Source: a bacterium (GTDB lineage Bacteria; Myxococcota_A; UBA9160; UBA6930). From it: DNA of 35,869 bases. Location: assembly GCA_024228115.1 (NCBI GenBank), contig JAAETT010000133.1, forward strand, positions 1 through 35,869. Reading direction: 5' to 3'. Shown piece after piece: positions 7,778-15,194 of the stretch (its first letter is position 1; the number at the start of each line of letters is the position of its first letter). The notes under the pieces were generated by a model. It ran no database searches. It saw nothing but the letters and a program-made list of their open reading frames with translations, and had not been told where the DNA came from. A program made the translations under genes and the position numbers.

Positions 7778-7891
7778 CCCAACAAGTCAACCAGCGGGGA
7801 CGGGGTTTACAATTGACTTCTTGCAAAGCAAGAAGTCAATTGTAAACCCCGTCCCCGCTGGTTGACTTTTCCCGCTGGTTGACTTGTTGGG
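7778..7891. repeat. Composite palindromic repeat, copy 2 (41-bp and 21-bp inverted repeats)
   Basis: Arms 7784-7824 and 7828-7868 are perfect reverse complements over 41 bp with a 3-nt loop. A second 21-bp perfect pair (7778-7798 and 7871-7891) encloses it, because the right side carries a tandem 15-bp duplication (7854-7868 and 7871-7885). The core is AGCGGGGACGGGG followed by TTTACAATTGACTT, shared with 35813-35848. It fills the space between convergent pbp and HAD genes: the pbp stop abuts its left end and the HAD stop (7836-7838) lies in the right arm. A bidirectional terminator or REP-like role is plausible. Confidence 0.93.
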
Positions 7892-8552
7892 GGAGGTCGG
7901 CGGGGGTGGCGGCCAGGTGGTCTGCGCCGGCTTGCTCGAGTTCGTCTTTGCCGCCGATTCCCCAGACGGCGCCGATCGTGGTCAGGCCGTGGGTTCGGCC
8001 GGCGATCACGTCGAAATGACGATCGCCGACCATTGCGGCGCAGCAATCCGGTGGCTCCAAGCCCAGGATCCGGAGTGCCCGGCCGACCGTCGCGGTCTTG
8101 TCCTCGTGATGCGTCTTGTCGAGGGGCGCGCCTACGATGGCCTCGAAATGGACGGCCAGACCGAGGCTCTCGAGGATCGGCCTGGCGAATTCCACGGGTT
8201 TCGAGGTCGCGACGGCCAACCTGTGATCGGCGGCGAGCGTTTCGAGCACCTCGGGGATCCCTTCGAATGCGGGCGTCGCCTTGGGTGCCACGATCGTGTA
8301 GCGCTCCCGGTAGTGTTCGATGGCGGCCGGTGCCAGTGCGGGATCGGCACCCCGGGCGGAGAGCAGCGCGCGAAACACATCGTGGAGCGAAGCGCCGATC
8401 CAGCCGTGGAGCGCTTCGACCGGCTCTGGAGCCAACCCCAGTTCGATCAAACCATGGTTCAGGCATTGGCTGATCGCATGACGTGAATCGACCAGGACAC
8501 CATCGAGATCGAACAAGATGGCGTCGTGCAGAGTGCGATCGTGGATTGACAT
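7836..8552 (-). CDS. HAD-family phosphatase (phosphoglycolate phosphatase-like), repeat-derived C-terminus
   Basis: 238 residues. HAD motif I is FDLDGVLVDS (with the nucleophile and acid/base Asp), followed by an alpha-helical cap, motif II VATSKP, motif III Lys in KTHHEDKTATVGRAL and motif IV MVGDRHFDVIAGR. This matches the Gph/PGMB subfamily; substrate (phosphoglycolate or another small phosphoester) is not determined. The final residues (VNQREKSTSGDGVYN) are encoded by the palindromic repeat and its tandem duplication, and the stop is in the repeat arm. The same tail occurs in the kinase at 34156. The start is ATG at 8552; a GTG at 8567 is possible. It is divergent from the histidine kinase. 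Confidence 0.88.
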   Translation of the reverse strand: MSIHDRTLHDAILFDLDGVLVDSRHAISQCLNHGLIELGLAPEPVEALHGWIGASLHDVFRALLSARGADPALAPAAIEHYRERYTIVAPKATPAFEGIPEVLETLAADHRLAVATSKPVEFARPILESLGLAVHFEAIVGAPLDKTHHEDKTATVGRALRILGLEPPDCCAAMVGDRHFDVIAGRTHGLTTIGAVWGIGGKDELEQAGADHLAATPADLPQQVNQREKSTSGDGVYN

Positions 8553-8575
8553 ACCTACGGTCGGCACGTTAGCAA
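8546..8575 (+). promoter_or_regulatory. Possible sigma-70 promoter of the histidine kinase
   Basis: TTGACA (8546-8551), an 18-nt spacer and TAGCAA (8570-8575). The -35 is consensus, the -10 weak and the spacer one longer than ideal. It overlaps the start of the divergent HAD gene. If used, transcription would begin near 8582, favouring a kinase start at 8626 or later over 8581. Confidence 0.3.
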
Positions 8576-8580
8576 CAGGG

Positions 8581-9771
8581 GTGGGGGAACGTCCGATCGA
8601 GAACTCGGCCCAGCCGCGGCGACAGGTGACGAACGGCGCGAGAGAGATTGCGTTGGAGGGGGACCTTCACACGCTGCTCGGGCGTGCGCTCGATCAGCTT
8701 GCCGCCACCACCCGTTGTACTCGGGTCGCCATCTGGAGCGCGGGGCCAGCAGGCGAACCACAGGTGCTTGCGGCTCGGATCGACGGCGCATCGCTGGTGC
8801 TGCCCGAGCAGGCTCCGTTCGCGGCAGCCCTGGCGCTTGGTCGCGCCTTCGATCTGGGCGAAACGAACGCCTCGCCGCAACTGGCGCCGCTGCTCGATCA
8901 GGGCTTCAGCGCGGTCGCACCAATCCTCGGTATCGAAACCCACGGTCCTGCGGCCGGTCTCGTGTTGCTGGGCGGGCCGGGCGAGCCGCCGAATCGGGTG
9001 CGCCCCCGCACCCTGGCTGCCCTGAGTGCGACCGCCGAACGCCTGCGCGCGCCGCTACAAACGGCCGCCGCGGCGGAGCGGCTCTCCAGCCTCGATCAGG
9101 AGATTCAACAGCTGAATCGGCTGGCCGCCCTGGGCGGGCTCGTCGCTGAAGTCGTCCATGAGATCCGCAACCCCCTGGTCAGCATCAAGACCTTCCTGCA
9201 ACTGCTCCCAGAACGCGAATCCGATCCGGAGTTCACGGAGAACTTCCTCGGCATCGCGCGGGAAGAGCTGCAACGGATCGAACGCCTGCTGACGGTCGTA
9301 CTGCAGCACGGGCGCACCCCGCGCAAGGAACAATGCGGCGAGCTTGGCGAAGCCCTGGAGACCGTGCTCGCACTCGTGCGTTTCCGCGCGGAAGACCGGG
9401 AGCTCTCCCTCGTCGCCGAGCTGCCCGAGACGCTCCCCACCATCGGCCTTGGCGGCGATGAACTCCGCCATATCCTCCTCAACCTGTCCCTCAATGCAAT
9501 CGAGGCGTCACCCATTCGTGGCACCGTCATGATCTCGGCCCGGGACGACGCGGGCCGGCTCCGAGTCGACATCGACGACGACGGTCCTGGCATTTCGGAC
9601 GAAGTGCGCCCCCACCTCTTCACACCCTTCTTCTCGACCAAGTCCGAGCGCCCCGGCGGCCTCGGCCTGGCGATCACTGCCCGCATCATCGAACAAGCGG
9701 GAGGGCGCATCGAAGCGGTCAATCGTCCGAGCGGAGGCGCGCGCCTCCGCATCTGGCTACCGCTCGGCTGA
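8581..9771 (+). CDS. Soluble sensor histidine kinase (GAF-like, HisKA, HATPase)
   Basis: About 396 residues with no membrane segment. The N-terminal 150 residues look like a GAF sensor (LHTLLGRALDQLAATTRCTRVAIW to AAGLVLLGGPGEPP). Then follow an H-box with phospho-His (AEVVHEIRNPLVSIKTFLQLL), N-box (ELRHILLNLSLNAIEA), G1 (DIDDDGPGI), F-box (FTPFFSTK) and G2 (GGLGLAI): an NtrB/ZraS-like kinase of the type that pairs with sigma-54 regulators. None is adjacent; the regulator at 1937-3421 is a possible but unproven partner. The start is uncertain: GTG 8581, GTG 8626 and TTG 8653 are in frame and none has a good ribosome site. Its 3' end overlaps the convergent hydrolase by 15 bp. Confidence 0.88.
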   Translation: MGERPIENSAQPRRQVTNGAREIALEGDLHTLLGRALDQLAATTRCTRVAIWSAGPAGEPQVLAARIDGASLVLPEQAPFAAALALGRAFDLGETNASPQLAPLLDQGFSAVAPILGIETHGPAAGLVLLGGPGEPPNRVRPRTLAALSATAERLRAPLQTAAAAERLSSLDQEIQQLNRLAALGGLVAEVVHEIRNPLVSIKTFLQLLPERESDPEFTENFLGIAREELQRIERLLTVVLQHGRTPRKEQCGELGEALETVLALVRFRAEDRELSLVAELPETLPTIGLGGDELRHILLNLSLNAIEASPIRGTVMISARDDAGRLRVDIDDDGPGISDEVRPHLFTPFFSTKSERPGGLGLAITARIIEQAGGRIEAVNRPSGGARLRIWLPLG

Positions 9772-10404
9772 AGCGGAAGGCAGCCAGCCGGCGACACAAC
9801 GGGCGAGTTCAGCGAGGCCCCTCGCAAAGAAGTGATCCGTTTCCGGCAGGACGACCAACTCCACCTGAGGTGCGTCGCCGAACGCCGTCTCCAGGGCACT
9901 CGCCGGCGCGAGATCGTCCAACGCACCGACGATCACCAGCGCACGCTTGCCGCTCCCGAGGATCGTCTCCGCTGAGATCAATGCCGGCGGCGGTGCCACC
10001 AGGATCAATCGATCGACCCGTGGATGCCGGGCGGCGACCCGCACCGCGGCCGCGGCACCAAAGGAATAGCCACAAGCGACGAGCTTCCCTGGCACCGTCT
10101 CGGCGATCTGGTCGAGAGCCGCTGCGTAGTCCTGGTCTGCATCGTCCGCCTCGCCACTCGGTTCACCGGAGCTTGCGCCGACCCCCCGCCAGTTGAAGCG
10201 CAGACTGTCCAGCCCCTGCTTGAAACAGGCGTAGGCCAGCTCGTTCACCACGGGCGATTCCAGGCTTCCGCCGTAGAGCGGATGCGGCGGCGCCACCACC
10301 GCACCCTTGGGCGCGTCCGGCCCCGCCGCCACATAGATCGCCTCGAGGCTCGCCTGGGGATCATCCCGACGGGCAACCGTCACCATCCGTTCGGTCCACT
10401 TCAT
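9757..10404 (-). CDS. Alpha/beta hydrolase, COG2945-like
   Basis: 215 residues. APPHPLYGGSLESPVV near the N-terminus, LRFNWRGVGASSGEP, the nucleophile elbow GYSFGA, the late acid region VGALDDLAPAS and the catalytic His in PETDHFF follow the COG2945 alpha/beta hydrolase pattern. The substrate is unknown; the family is annotated as esterase or dienelactone-hydrolase-like. Start is ATG at 10404 (MKWTERM); the frame remains open upstream through the nth promoter region, which I reject. It is convergent with and overlaps the kinase by 15 bp, and is divergent from nth. Confidence 0.83.
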   Translation of the reverse strand: MKWTERMVTVARRDDPQASLEAIYVAAGPDAPKGAVVAPPHPLYGGSLESPVVNELAYACFKQGLDSLRFNWRGVGASSGEPSGEADDADQDYAAALDQIAETVPGKLVACGYSFGAAAAVRVAARHPRVDRLILVAPPPALISAETILGSGKRALVIVGALDDLAPASALETAFGDAPQVELVVLPETDHFFARGLAELARCVAGWLPSASAER

Positions 10405-10451
10405 GAACGGAGAATGCGCAACCTGAACGCCTACGGCTAGAGTCCGAAGCC

Positions 10452-11090
10452 ATGGCCGAGGAGAGCAGCACGGACCGCAAGAAACGCGCCGGACGAATCG
10501 TCCGCAAACTCGCCCGCGCCTACCCGGACGCCGATTGTGCGCTCCACTACCAGAACGCCTTCCAGTTGCTGATCGCAACGATCCTCTCGGCCCAATGCAC
10601 CGATTCGATGGTGAATCAGGTCACGGCGGAGTTGTTCCCGAAGTTCGGCACACCCGAGGCACTGGCGAATGCCGAGCCCAGCGAGATCGAGCAGTTGATC
10701 CGTCGCACGGGCTTCTACCGTCAAAAGACGAAATCAATCCAGGCCGCGGCCCGAGGCGTCTGCGAGGATTTCGAAGGAGAAGTGCCGCGCACCCTCGACG
10801 AGCTGGTCACCCTGCGGGGAGTGGCGCGCAAGACAGCCAACGTCGTGCTCGGAAATTGCTTCGGCGTGCCGGGCCTCACCATCGATACCCACATGAAGCG
10901 TGTGAATCGACGCCTGGGCCTCACGACCGAGGAGAACCCGGACAAGATCGAGCGAGACCTGATGACGCTCGTCCCCGAGAAGGAATGGACTGTCTATTCT
11001 CATCGGGTCATCACCCATGGCCGCGAATGCTGCGATGCCAAACGGCCCAACTGCAGTGCGTGCCCGCTGCGTGAGGAATGCCCCCATTGA
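10452..11090 (+). CDS. nth: Endonuclease III (DNA glycosylase/AP lyase)
   Basis: 212 residues. It removes oxidised pyrimidines and nicks abasic sites in base-excision repair. The helix-hairpin-helix LRGVARKTANVVLGN (121-135) carries catalytic Lys127; catalytic Asp145 is in TIDTHM. The 4Fe-4S cluster ligands Cys194, Cys201, Cys204 and Cys210 fit C-x6-C-x2-C-x5-C. Length matches E. coli Nth (211). The start is ATG at 10452. Its stop overlaps the NUDIX gene start, so the two are probably translationally coupled. Confidence 0.96.
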   Translation: MAEESSTDRKKRAGRIVRKLARAYPDADCALHYQNAFQLLIATILSAQCTDSMVNQVTAELFPKFGTPEALANAEPSEIEQLIRRTGFYRQKTKSIQAAARGVCEDFEGEVPRTLDELVTLRGVARKTANVVLGNCFGVPGLTIDTHMKRVNRRLGLTTEENPDKIERDLMTLVPEKEWTVYSHRVITHGRECCDAKRPNCSACPLREECPH

Positions 11091-11602
11091 ATCGCGTGAT
11101 CCATCAGGGACGCTCGTTCAGCCTGCAGGTCGAGGAAGCCCACCTGCCCGGCGGGCGCACGGTAGAACTCGACGTCTTGCGCCACCCTGGTGCGTCCGCC
11201 GTCGTGCCCTTCGAAACCGACGACGTCGTGCTCTTGATTCGCCAGTACCGCCACTGCGCTGGGGGCATGATCTGGGAGATTCCCGCCGGCAAACTCGACG
11301 GTGATACTCCGGAAGTCTGTGCGGCCAAGGAACTCGAAGAAGAAGCCGGGCGCCGCCCTGGAAGGTTGGAGAAGCTGGGCTCGGTGTGGACGACCCCAGG
11401 CTTCACCGACGAGGTGATCCACCTGTTCGCCGCTTTCGACCTCGAAGAGGTGCCAGCACGGCCCGAGGACGACGAGATCATCGAGGTCGTGCCGACGCCG
11501 CTGGGGCGCGCGCTGGAAATGATCTGGAGTGGCGAATTGCGCGATGGCAAGAGCGCATTGGCCCTGATCCATGCGGCGCGACGCCTGGGACGCCTGACGT
11601 GA
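11078..11602 (+). CDS. NUDIX hydrolase (ADP-ribose pyrophosphatase-like)
   Basis: 174 residues. VLLIRQYRHCAGGMIWEIPAGKLD followed by the NUDIX helix KELEEEAG is the ADP-ribose pyrophosphatase (NudF) arrangement; TTPGFTDEVIHLFAA downstream is also typical. Compared with the consensus, the segment before the helix (GKLDGDTPE) is one residue shorter and its acidic position is Asp rather than Glu, but the metal-binding Glu residues are present. The ATG at 11078 overlaps nth by 13 bp; a TTG at 11087, overlapping the nth stop as TTGA with GAGG 10 nt upstream, is equally possible. It would hydrolyse ADP-ribose to AMP and ribose-5-phosphate. Confidence 0.88.
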   Translation: MPPLNRVIHQGRSFSLQVEEAHLPGGRTVELDVLRHPGASAVVPFETDDVVLLIRQYRHCAGGMIWEIPAGKLDGDTPEVCAAKELEEEAGRRPGRLEKLGSVWTTPGFTDEVIHLFAAFDLEEVPARPEDDEIIEVVPTPLGRALEMIWSGELRDGKSALALIHAARRLGRLT

Positions 11603-12525
11603 AGCCTGGGCTCGGCGTGGTGTTGGCCTGGCAACACTACGCCTGGGAGACGCTCCTCGAGCTGGTGCAGCACGCCGAGGCCTGCGGCTATGACGTCGTC
11701 TACACCGATGGCGACGTCTCCATGATGCCCGGGAGGGGCGAGGGAGATGTCCTCGACGGTGCGACGCTTACCACCGCATTGCTAGGTGCGACGACACGAA
11801 TCGGTGTCGGATCCATCCGCCTCGTGCAGCATTGGAATCCAGCGCGGCTCGCCCAGTGGACCGCGACCCAGGAACGGCTGTTTCCTGGCCGGCTCCACCT
11901 TCTGCTTGGAATCGGTGGCCAGGCGACGGACCAGCGTTTCGGTCTGCCGTGGGCCGAGCCCACCGAGCGCGCGGCCTGGCTGGAAGAAACCGTCATGGCG
12001 TGTCGTGCCTTGTGGCGCGGTGAGCCGGTGACGCAACGCGGTCGATGGGTGCAGCTCGATCGTGCGAAGATCCGCCCGATCATGCCCGAGGGCCGACCGG
12101 TTCTCGAAATTGGCTGCGGCGCCAGCTCACCTCTTCTGCCGGTCGTCGCACGACATGCCGAGTGGTGGGACCTGAACGTGCCGGCCTCGCCAAGCAGGAT
12201 CCGAACCGCCTTACGCGCACTCGTGGACGCCTGCGCAGCCGAGAGCCGAGACCCGACGACCCTCGGCCGGCAGCTCTGGGTCATGACGCGGCCCCAGGGG
12301 GGCAGCGGCGCCGACAAGCTGCGTCATGCTTTTCGGCGCTGGTACCCCTGGTTCTCCTGGCTGCCGGATGACGAGATCGACTCGGCGGTGATCGCCGGAA
12401 GCCCCGATGCCTGCCGGGACCAGTTAGGCGAGTTGCGCAGCGCCGGGATCGACCGGCCACTCCTCGACTTGACCGGCCTCGATCGTGACGCAGCGCATCA
12501 GGCTATTGACGCGCTCGCCCCCTAG
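11599..12525 (+). CDS. LLM-class (luciferase-like) F420-type oxidoreductase
   Basis: 308 residues. The GTG start at 11599 overlaps the NUDIX stop as GTGA. The TIM-barrel pattern of the bacterial-luciferase superfamily is visible: LGVVLAW at the N-terminus, AEACGYDVVYTDGDV, LTTALLGATTRIGVGS, RLAQWTATQERLFPGRLHLLLGIGG, and EETVMACRALWRGEPV. F420 or FMN dependence and substrate cannot be decided from sequence by eye. It ends the nth-nudix-LLM run; a 186-bp gap follows. Confidence 0.82.
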   Translation: MKPGLGVVLAWQHYAWETLLELVQHAEACGYDVVYTDGDVSMMPGRGEGDVLDGATLTTALLGATTRIGVGSIRLVQHWNPARLAQWTATQERLFPGRLHLLLGIGGQATDQRFGLPWAEPTERAAWLEETVMACRALWRGEPVTQRGRWVQLDRAKIRPIMPEGRPVLEIGCGASSPLLPVVARHAEWWDLNVPASPSRIRTALRALVDACAAESRDPTTLGRQLWVMTRPQGGSGADKLRHAFRRWYPWFSWLPDDEIDSAVIAGSPDACRDQLGELRSAGIDRPLLDLTGLDRDAAHQAIDALAP

Positions 12526-12538
12526 CTGGAAAGCCTCG

Positions 12539-12567
12539 TTGACCCGCGGAGTTACACGCCGTAGTCT
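12539..12567 (+). promoter_or_regulatory. Candidate promoter of the rhomboid-sirtuin-DUF4097 operon
   Basis: TTGACC (12539-12544), 17-nt spacer, TAGTCT (12562-12567). The -35 matches five of six positions and the -10 three of six. Transcription would start near 12574. The rest of the gap 12526-12711 contains no gene I can support. Confidence 0.35.
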
Positions 12568-12711
12568 GGCCAGAGTACGCGGGAACCGCGCCCTCCCGCC
12601 TGTCTGAGCCGCTCTTCGCGAACTGGGTTTGCCACTCTGGGGGTGGCTAGCCGGGTCGCGGAACGGCATACACCCCGCGGTATCCAACCGGAACGGGGAG
12701 GCAAGCGAGCT

Positions 12712-13452
12712 TTGAACGGACGCGGATATTCGGTGGGCTTCGGCCCGCCCCAGACACCCGACGTGATCAAGTACCTGATGATCGCGAATGTCGGTGTGTT
12801 CATCTTGCAGAACCTCTTCCCGGGCATCGTCGAAGCCTTCTTTGCCGTCTGGCCCCAGCGCGTCTGGGAGCAGGGCTTCTTCTGGCAGCCAGCCACCTAC
12901 ATGTGGCTGCACTCGACCAGCACGGTGTTCCACCTGCTCTTCAATATGTTCGCCCTCTGGATGTTTGGTTCGCCGGTCGCGAGCCATTGGGGCGACCGGC
13001 GCTTCCTTCGTTTCTACGTCCTTTGCGGCGTCGGTGCCGGCGTGATCATTGCCGCCTGGCCCGCCCTGCTCTTCCTGTTCGGCATGCCGACGATCCAGTA
13101 CGTGATCCCGACCCTCGGAGCATCCGGCGCGGTCTTCGGCGTGCTGCTCGCCTACGCCCTTATGTGGCCCGACCGGACGATCATGTTGATCTTCCCCCCG
13201 ATCCCCATCAAGGCGATCTGGCTCATCCCGCTCTTGTTCGTCATGGAACTCTTCAGCGGCCCGTCGAACGTGAGCCATGTGGGCCACCTCGGCGGAGTTC
13301 TCGTCGGTTGGATCCTCTTGCAACGCATGGGCGTGGGTGAGCGGGTCGGGCTCAAGCAGATCAAGTATCGCTACCGACGCTGGAAGATGCGTCGAGAGCT
13401 GCGTGCCGTGCAGAAAGAAGACCGGCGCGACGATCACAGGACGTTCCACTGA
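12712..13452 (+). CDS. Rhomboid-family intramembrane serine protease
   Basis: About 246 residues and six hydrophobic segments. The conserved WMH/L loop (YMWLHSTSTVFHLLFNMFALWMFG) is followed by the nucleophile motif GASGAVFG and the catalytic His in SHVGHLGGVLVGW; both members of the Ser/His dyad are present. A basic tail (about 45 residues, KQIKYRYRRWKMRREL) is cytoplasmic. The TTG at 12712 has GGGGAGG 10 nt upstream; a GTG at 12643 would add 23 unsupported residues. Its stop overlaps the sirtuin ATG as TGATG, implying coupled translation. Confidence 0.9.
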   Translation: MNGRGYSVGFGPPQTPDVIKYLMIANVGVFILQNLFPGIVEAFFAVWPQRVWEQGFFWQPATYMWLHSTSTVFHLLFNMFALWMFGSPVASHWGDRRFLRFYVLCGVGAGVIIAAWPALLFLFGMPTIQYVIPTLGASGAVFGVLLAYALMWPDRTIMLIFPPIPIKAIWLIPLLFVMELFSGPSNVSHVGHLGGVLVGWILLQRMGVGERVGLKQIKYRYRRWKMRRELRAVQKEDRRDDHRTFH

Positions 13453-14273
13453 TGTCCGAACCCTTCGTCCTCAGCCCGGCCCTCGATGCCGAGATCAGCG
13501 AGGCAGCGGCGCTTCTCCGCCGCGCCTCCCGGGTCGTGGCGCTGACGGGTGCAGGGCTCTCGGTGGAAAGCGGCATCCCGCCCTTCCGGGGCCCCGGCGG
13601 CTTGTGGACGAAGTACGGCGAACCCCCGATGGACGGCTATCAGCGCTTCCTCGCGGATCCGGCCGAGGCGTGGCGAGAGCGACTGAACCCGACGGCCTCG
13701 TGGGCCAAGGGGCTGCTCGAAACCCTTGGCCAGGCCAAACCGAACCTCGGCCACGATGCGATGGTCGTCCTCGAAGAAATTGGCGTGCTAACGGCCACGA
13801 TCACCCAGAACGTCGATGATCTGCACCGCCAGGCCGGCAGCCACTCCTTGCTCGAAATCCACGGCAACCACTCCATGTTGCGATGCATGGAGTGTCACGA
13901 GCGCTTCGACCCGGACGAGGTCGAGGTCGACCCGGATGCCCTGCCTCCCCTTTGCGACCGTTGTGGAGGCATCCTCAAGGGCGATACCGTGCAATTCGGC
14001 GAACCGATCCCGCCGGACGTGTTGCGCGCCTGTTATGCGGCCGTCCAGGGCTGTGATTGCATGCTCGTGGTCGGCACTTCCGCCACGGTCTATCCCGCTG
14101 CCGAGTTCCCGCTCGAAGTGCTACGCGGCGGTGGCAGCCTCATCGAGGTGAACCCCTACGAGAGCGAGCTCACACCCGTCGCCTCCGTTTCGCTGAGAGG
14201 CCCGGGGGGTGCAATTCTGGAGCGACTACTCCACCACACTCGTGCGCGCCAACCCTACGAGGCCACAGGATGA
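13452..14273 (+). CDS. Sir2-family NAD-dependent protein deacylase
   Basis: 273 residues. The sirtuin signatures are LTGAGLSVESGIPPFRG (NAD loop), TQNVDDLH (ribose/nicotinamide pocket), the catalytic His in EIHGN, a zinc site formed by CMEC and CDRC, VQFGEPIP, and GTSATVYPAAEFP. All key residues are present, so it should use NAD to deacylate lysines and give O-acyl-ADP-ribose and nicotinamide. The ATG overlaps the rhomboid stop; its own stop overlaps the next gene as ATGA. Confidence 0.93.
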   Translation: MSEPFVLSPALDAEISEAAALLRRASRVVALTGAGLSVESGIPPFRGPGGLWTKYGEPPMDGYQRFLADPAEAWRERLNPTASWAKGLLETLGQAKPNLGHDAMVVLEEIGVLTATITQNVDDLHRQAGSHSLLEIHGNHSMLRCMECHERFDPDEVEVDPDALPPLCDRCGGILKGDTVQFGEPIPPDVLRACYAAVQGCDCMLVVGTSATVYPAAEFPLEVLRGGGSLIEVNPYESELTPVASVSLRGPGGAILERLLHHTRARQPYEATG

Positions 14274-15166
14274 GTCGAAACGACTGCGACGACGACGGCC
14301 TCGACCAGCCGACTCGCGGACGGGGCATCAGCGGCTTCATTCGGAGTCTGCTCTCCGGCGTGCCGTGGAGCGAGCGGGCCGAAGTAACGGAGACACTCCA
14401 CCTCGAAACACCACCGCTGATGCGGATGCGGGTCGACAACGCCAACGGTCGCACCCAGGTCGTCGGTGAGGATCGCAGCGATATCGAGATCGAGATCCAC
14501 AAGACGGCGCGCGCCGAATCCGAGGCAGGTGCCCAGCGGCTGGTCGAAGACATCCGGCTCCTCACCCGGGAGGATGCCCAGGGTGTGCTGGAAATCGAAG
14601 TCGACATCCCCGGCCGATGGAACCGCCAGGGCCGGGCGGACCTGACGATCCGCCTTCCGAAAGAGGTATGGGTTGCAGTCCAGGCGGCCAACGGGCGCAT
14701 CTGCCTGGACGGCCTGCGCGGTAAGGTACGCGCACACTCGAGCAACGGCCCGGTGCGGGCGAGCAATGTCGTCGGCGATATGGATCTCCAGGCCATGAAC
14801 GCCAAGGTGCAAACCCTCTGCACCTGCGGGCGGCTGCTGGCCCGGTCGAGCAATGGCAAGATCCAGGTGGAGGAACATCGCGGCGGCGTGGATGCCTCGA
14901 CGACGAATGGAACCGTCACCTGCAAGATTGATGAACTGGGCAAAGAGGGCATCACGCTCGTCACGAGCAACGGCCGGATTTCCCTCGACCTCCCCGACGA
15001 TGCCGACGGGGATCTCGACGTACGGGTCGACAACGGTCTGATCCGCGCCTCCCGCGAACTCTCCGGTGAGAGCCCGGAACGGCGCGGACGACTCAAGGTC
15101 ACCCTCGGTCAGGGTGGCACGCCGATCCGTCTCCGAGCGAGCAACGGAACGATCACGGTACGTTAG
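14270..15166 (+). CDS. DUF4097-type beta-helix protein
   Basis: 298 residues. After about 45 residues, it shows the repeating short strands typical of DUF4097 (putative adhesin) proteins: VDNANGRTQVVG, VQAANGRICLDGLRGKVRAHSSNGPVRASNVVGDMDLQAMNAKVQTL, ARSSNGKIQV, ASTTNGTVTCKI, LVTSNGRISLDL, LRASNGTITVR. The recurring NG turn is the hallmark. No signal peptide or membrane segment is obvious, so it is probably cytoplasmic despite the adhesin label. The ATG at 14270 overlaps the sirtuin stop. Function unknown. Confidence 0.82.
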   Translation: MSRNDCDDDGLDQPTRGRGISGFIRSLLSGVPWSERAEVTETLHLETPPLMRMRVDNANGRTQVVGEDRSDIEIEIHKTARAESEAGAQRLVEDIRLLTREDAQGVLEIEVDIPGRWNRQGRADLTIRLPKEVWVAVQAANGRICLDGLRGKVRAHSSNGPVRASNVVGDMDLQAMNAKVQTLCTCGRLLARSSNGKIQVEEHRGGVDASTTNGTVTCKIDELGKEGITLVTSNGRISLDLPDDADGDLDVRVDNGLIRASRELSGESPERRGRLKVTLGQGGTPIRLRASNGTITVR

Positions 15167-15194
15167 TTACGCCACGGGCCTCTGGTCGGCCGCT

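Noticed and set aside
12643-12711. Longer rhomboid start at GTG 12643
   Set aside because: The added residues are basic and unlike a rhomboid N-terminus. The TTG at 12712 has a GGGGAGG site at proper distance.
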